From: JACPIL01 sp964362365
GTDB taxonomy: Archaea; Nanobdellota; Nanobdellia; Woesearchaeales; GW2011-AR9
Direction of reading: 5' to 3'
Assembly (NCBI GenBank): GCA_964362365.1
Contig: CAYIEF010000049.1
Coordinates: forward strand, 1-7,526
DNA: 7,526 nucleotides
A program made the translations under genes and the position numbers. The notes under the pieces are model-generated. The model was not told the DNA's origin. It saw only the letters and a program-made list of their open reading frames with translations, and searched no databases. Below are positions 5,764 through 7,526 of this stretch, piece after piece; positions within the stretch are counted from its first letter, which is position 1, and the number at the start of each line of letters is the position of its first letter.

Positions 5764-5941
5764 AGATATGCAGATTGTTCTAAAAATCATGCAGGAAAGG
5801 CGATGAAAATTTGAAAAAAGAAAGACATCAGCAGGGCCTTTTGAAGAGCTGGAGAGAATCCCAGTAAAGCGTTTCCGCACTCTTGATCCTTCAACTGATA
5901 TTGATCCTAAAGTTGATGGACTGGATTGGCATAAGGAATGA
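5750..5941 (+). pseudogene. Broken reading frame with an antitoxin-like N-terminal stretch
   Basis: One frame runs from after a TAA at 5747 to TGA at 5939 with a single internal TGA at 5804-5806. Before it reads KADAEDMQIVLKIMQERR and after it KFEKRKTSAGPFEELERIPV, ending in VDGLDWHKE. The DAED...QERR-x-K...PFEEL pattern resembles the tails of Phd/YefM- or RelB-like antitoxins. One G-to-T change (GGA to TGA) would explain the break and restore the frequent ERRxGK-type turn. No start codon or ribosome site serves the downstream part. UGA is the normal stop of ftsY and of the preceding gene, so recoding is unlikely. It could also be chance open sequence. Confidence 0.3.
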
Positions 5942-5952
5942 TTAAATATTTT

Positions 5953-6528
5953 CTAAATCGTCTCCTTCCCTATCTCTTCTCCCACTTTCTTCATTATCTC
6001 TTCTTCTTTCATGGGCGGGATTTTCTTTCCCTGATACGATTGGAGCAGCTCTCTCACTTTAGCATAGATGTAGGCCGTATCAGTTACTAAATCTCGAAGA
6101 AGGTCTTCTTCAATCTTAAATTGGTACACATACTTGTGGATAACGCTCTTCATGAAATAAGAAAAGGGCTTCAAACCCCAGCGGCCTTCATGGTTGGTGA
6201 TAGACCAGGCGTCAAAGGCAATAACTACGTCCCCTTGCTGATATTTTTGTTTTATGCCGGAAACATCCTTTGTAGTTTCGGTAATGTTGTCCAAGGTCAT
6301 ACGGATTTTGACCATGAATTGCATATAGGGGGAAACTTGCTTAACCGGACGTAATTCTAATTGCAGCAGCCGGCCTTCTGGAGTCACTAATTCCTCATTT
6401 CTCTTTTCAGCATAGGCATAGCCTTTCTCTTCCAAGACCTGGCGGAGTACTGAGAATAACTCATCCGTCCGAAACACACCATGATAACTGATTTTCTTAT
6501 TGTTGATGAGCAGATTTTTTTCTACCAT
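5953..6528 (-). CDS. Hypothetical protein of an archaeal family, downstream tandem paralogue
   Basis: This 191-residue protein is clearly homologous to the gene just upstream of it (6531-7043): both start MVE, share a GVFRTDEL/GLFNVDEL turn, EKGY, VTPxG, and a strand-rich centre ending in GRWGLKPFSYF or SKWSQKPLYWF, and align without gaps for about 136 residues. It looks like a mixed alpha/beta soluble protein with no membrane segment. A Lys/Glu-rich tail (KKIPPMKEEEIMKKVGEEIG) is present only in this copy. I recall similar unnamed proteins from Woesearchaeota-like genomes, with no known function. Its ATG is 2 nt after the upstream stop and has a GGGAG ribosome site, so the pair is one operon. 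Confidence 0.8.
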   Translation of the reverse strand: MVEKNLLINNKKISYHGVFRTDELFSVLRQVLEEKGYAYAEKRNEELVTPEGRLLQLELRPVKQVSPYMQFMVKIRMTLDNITETTKDVSGIKQKYQQGDVVIAFDAWSITNHEGRWGLKPFSYFMKSVIHKYVYQFKIEEDLLRDLVTDTAYIYAKVRELLQSYQGKKIPPMKEEEIMKKVGEEIGKETI

Positions 6529-6530
6529 GT

Positions 6531-7043
6531 TTATCTCCCGTACGCATGGGTGAAGGAATTAAGATAGGTTTTTATTTTACTGTGCAAGTCTTCCACATCG
6601 TTCTTAAGCCATCGTTCTGCTTTCCCATAATGCTCTTTAAAGAGATATTTTTCAAAGAGGATGCTCAGGAACCAGTATAATGGTTTCTGGCTCCATTTAC
6701 TCTTACGATCGCTGATGACATGCCCGTCAAAGACCATGCGCAGAGTGCCTTGATTGGTTTTGAGGACAGAATTCCCCATCCGGACCTCAGCATCTTTAAG
6801 GTCTATTATGTTTATTTTAATGGAAACAATAAGCTTGTAATATTCACTGATATTTTTCCATGGCTCTAGGATGATCTGCATCTGCTTTCCAGACGGCGTG
6901 ACCATGACTTGGTTCATCTTTTCATACCAATCGTAGCCTTTTTCATAGAAAAACGAAGAGATGAGATTGTGCAGTTCATCAACATTAAAGAGCCCTTCGT
7001 AAGTGAGTTTCAAACGGTCAATGACTAAGTAGCGTTCAACCAT
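6531..7043 (-). CDS. Hypothetical protein of an archaeal family, upstream tandem paralogue
   Basis: This 170-residue copy starts MVERYLVIDRLKLTYEGLFN and carries the same landmarks as its neighbour: EKGY, MVTPSGKQ, LEPWKNISEYYKLIVSIKI, VFDGHVISDRKSKWSQKPLYWF. The C-terminal helix (KAERWLKNDVEDLHSKIKTYLNSF) diverges strongly and lacks the charged tail of the other copy. It has no signal peptide, membrane segment or recognisable catalytic motif. The sequence before its ATG is pyrimidine-rich and a TATA box lies about 26 nt upstream, so it is probably the leaderless first gene of a two-gene operon. The similarity between the copies is low overall, so the duplication is old and both appear to be under selection. 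Confidence 0.8.
   Translation of the reverse strand: MVERYLVIDRLKLTYEGLFNVDELHNLISSFFYEKGYDWYEKMNQVMVTPSGKQMQIILEPWKNISEYYKLIVSIKINIIDLKDAEVRMGNSVLKTNQGTLRMVFDGHVISDRKSKWSQKPLYWFLSILFEKYLFKEHYGKAERWLKNDVEDLHSKIKTYLNSFTHAYGR
6535..6539 (-). promoter_or_regulatory. Shine-Dalgarno site for the downstream paralogue
   Basis: On the minus strand GGGAG sits 6 nt before the ATG at 6528, overlapping the end of the upstream paralogue. It supports that start and the two-gene operon. Confidence 0.5.
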
Positions 7044-7065
7044 AGTAGGAGAAGAGAATTTAGGC

Positions 7066-7072
7066 TTATAAA
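7066..7072 (-). promoter_or_regulatory. TATA box for the paralogue operon
   Basis: On the minus strand ATATTTATAAG contains the core TTTATAA, centred about 26 nt before the ATG at 7043. The predicted mRNA is leaderless, in agreement with the lack of a Shine-Dalgarno. A T5 run at 7084-7088 (minus strand), just upstream, could terminate the transcript of the 110-residue gene before it. Confidence 0.5.
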
Positions 7073-7118
7073 TATTCTGTGAGAAAAATGAAGATGGAAC
7101 TGTAAAAGAACCTAAGGA

Positions 7119-7451
7119 TTACTTATACTTTTTACTAACTTCAGCCAATTTTCTAAAAATATTATTAGGAACGTCTGACTCCTCTTTAAAACCAATAGCA
7201 AATATATTTATCAAATCCTTATAATCACCTGTCCCCACCACATAAGCTACAGCACCATCATGTGTGAACTCATAAATCCCCGTGGGCCTACAGAATTCAA
7301 GGAAAGGAACCCCAAAACCCATTAATGTTGGTTTATCAGAAAAAGTAACTGGCTCTCCACCACATTCATCTAAGATTGAAACTATATCTCTTATAACGGC
7401 TTCATGTTGTTTGCTTAATTCTCTTCCCGTCAGTTGATACATTCCTGCCAT
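7119..7451 (-). CDS. Orphan hypothetical protein, 110 residues
   Basis: I do not recognise this small protein. It opens with a helix (GRELSKQHEAVIRDIVSILDEC), followed by strands and turns (PTLMGFGVPFLEFCRPTGIYEF, AVAYVVGTGDYKDLI) and a basic helix at the end (RKLAEVSKKYK). It looks like a compact soluble alpha/beta domain, with two cysteines (30, 54) and no membrane segment. The first ATG at 7451 was chosen because a TATA box lies 25 nt upstream; the Met at residue 4 is an alternative. It is transcribed in the same direction as the paralogue pair, but a 75-nt gap with a separate promoter suggests independent expression. Confidence 0.6.
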   Translation of the reverse strand: MAGMYQLTGRELSKQHEAVIRDIVSILDECGGEPVTFSDKPTLMGFGVPFLEFCRPTGIYEFTHDGAVAYVVGTGDYKDLINIFAIGFKEESDVPNNIFRKLAEVSKKYK

Positions 7452-7470
7452 TTTTGTAGAAAAAATGGGC

Positions 7471-7480
7471 TATATTTAAA
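7471..7480 (-). promoter_or_regulatory. TATA box for the 110-residue gene
   Basis: On the minus strand TTTAAATATA is centred about 25 nt before the ATG at 7451, again predicting a leaderless mRNA. The intervening sequence has no purine-rich ribosome site. Confidence 0.45.
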
Positions 7481-7526
7481 TGAAAAGAGCAGAAATCCCC
7501 ACTATTCATAGTGTGGGATGAATGCT

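Noticed and set aside
5801..5809. UGA recoding as an explanation for the in-frame TGA at 5804
   Set aside because: ftsY and the 135-residue gene use TGA as their natural stop, so a point mutation in a decayed gene is simpler.
5764..5814. Frame after the orphan gene stop reading CSKNHAGKAMKI, recalling the SKNH motif of some HEPN proteins
   Set aside because: The similarity is a few residues in a 16-codon frame and competes with the longer antitoxin-like frame; treated as chance.
6121..6354. Plus-strand open frame inside the downstream paralogue gene
   Set aside because: It is opposite a conserved coding region with a homologous neighbour and has no independent support.
7504..7523. Inverted repeat ATTCAT-8 nt-ATGAAT at the window edge
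   Set aside because: Six-base AT-rich arms are expected by chance and the context beyond 7526 is not visible.

Overview
The window looks like chromosomal DNA from an archaeon, most likely a DPANN lineage such as Woesearchaeota or Pacearchaeota. The evidence is a prefoldin alpha subunit directly followed by an archaeal-type FtsY (G4 region TKADVDEKGG), a CDKAL1-like archaeal tRNA methylthiotransferase, AT-rich TATA boxes about 25-28 nt before several start codons that lack Shine-Dalgarno sites (leaderless transcription), and genes packed with 1-10 nt gaps. The phylum is an inference from gene content; no rRNA or tRNA gene is present to confirm it.

Positions 1-2405 (+) form a compact run: the tail of an unidentified gene, prefoldin alpha (pfdA), the SRP receptor ftsY (stop/start overlap TAATG with pfdA), and a one-TM protein with a calcium-binding-type Asp loop. 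This is a protein folding and membrane targeting neighbourhood. Positions 2459-3157 (+) encode an exported, possibly lipid-anchored, cysteine-containing protein with an EF-hand-like loop, from its own promoter. Positions 3217-4491 (+) encode the radical-SAM tRNA t6A37 methylthiotransferase (e-MtaB type).

Positions 4500-5941 (+) are an accessory island. A winged-helix/nucleotidyltransferase (MNT) gene has a perfect 17-bp palindrome between its TATA box and start codon. It overlaps a short gene that resembles the N-terminal half of a HEPN protein and ends before the expected catalytic part. The HEPN stop codon lies inside a TATA box that appears to drive an orphan 135-residue gene. This is followed by a broken reading frame whose start resembles the tail of an antitoxin. 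The whole reads as a toxin-antitoxin module that is decayed or remodelled.

Positions 5953-7451 (-) carry three genes: two tandem paralogues of an archaeal hypothetical family, 2 nt apart and behind a leaderless promoter, and upstream of them an orphan 110-residue gene with its own promoter. The two strands converge at about 5941-5953. No mobile element, CRISPR array or RNA gene was seen. No gene-free stretch exceeds 300 bases; the largest, 5764-5952, holds the broken frame.
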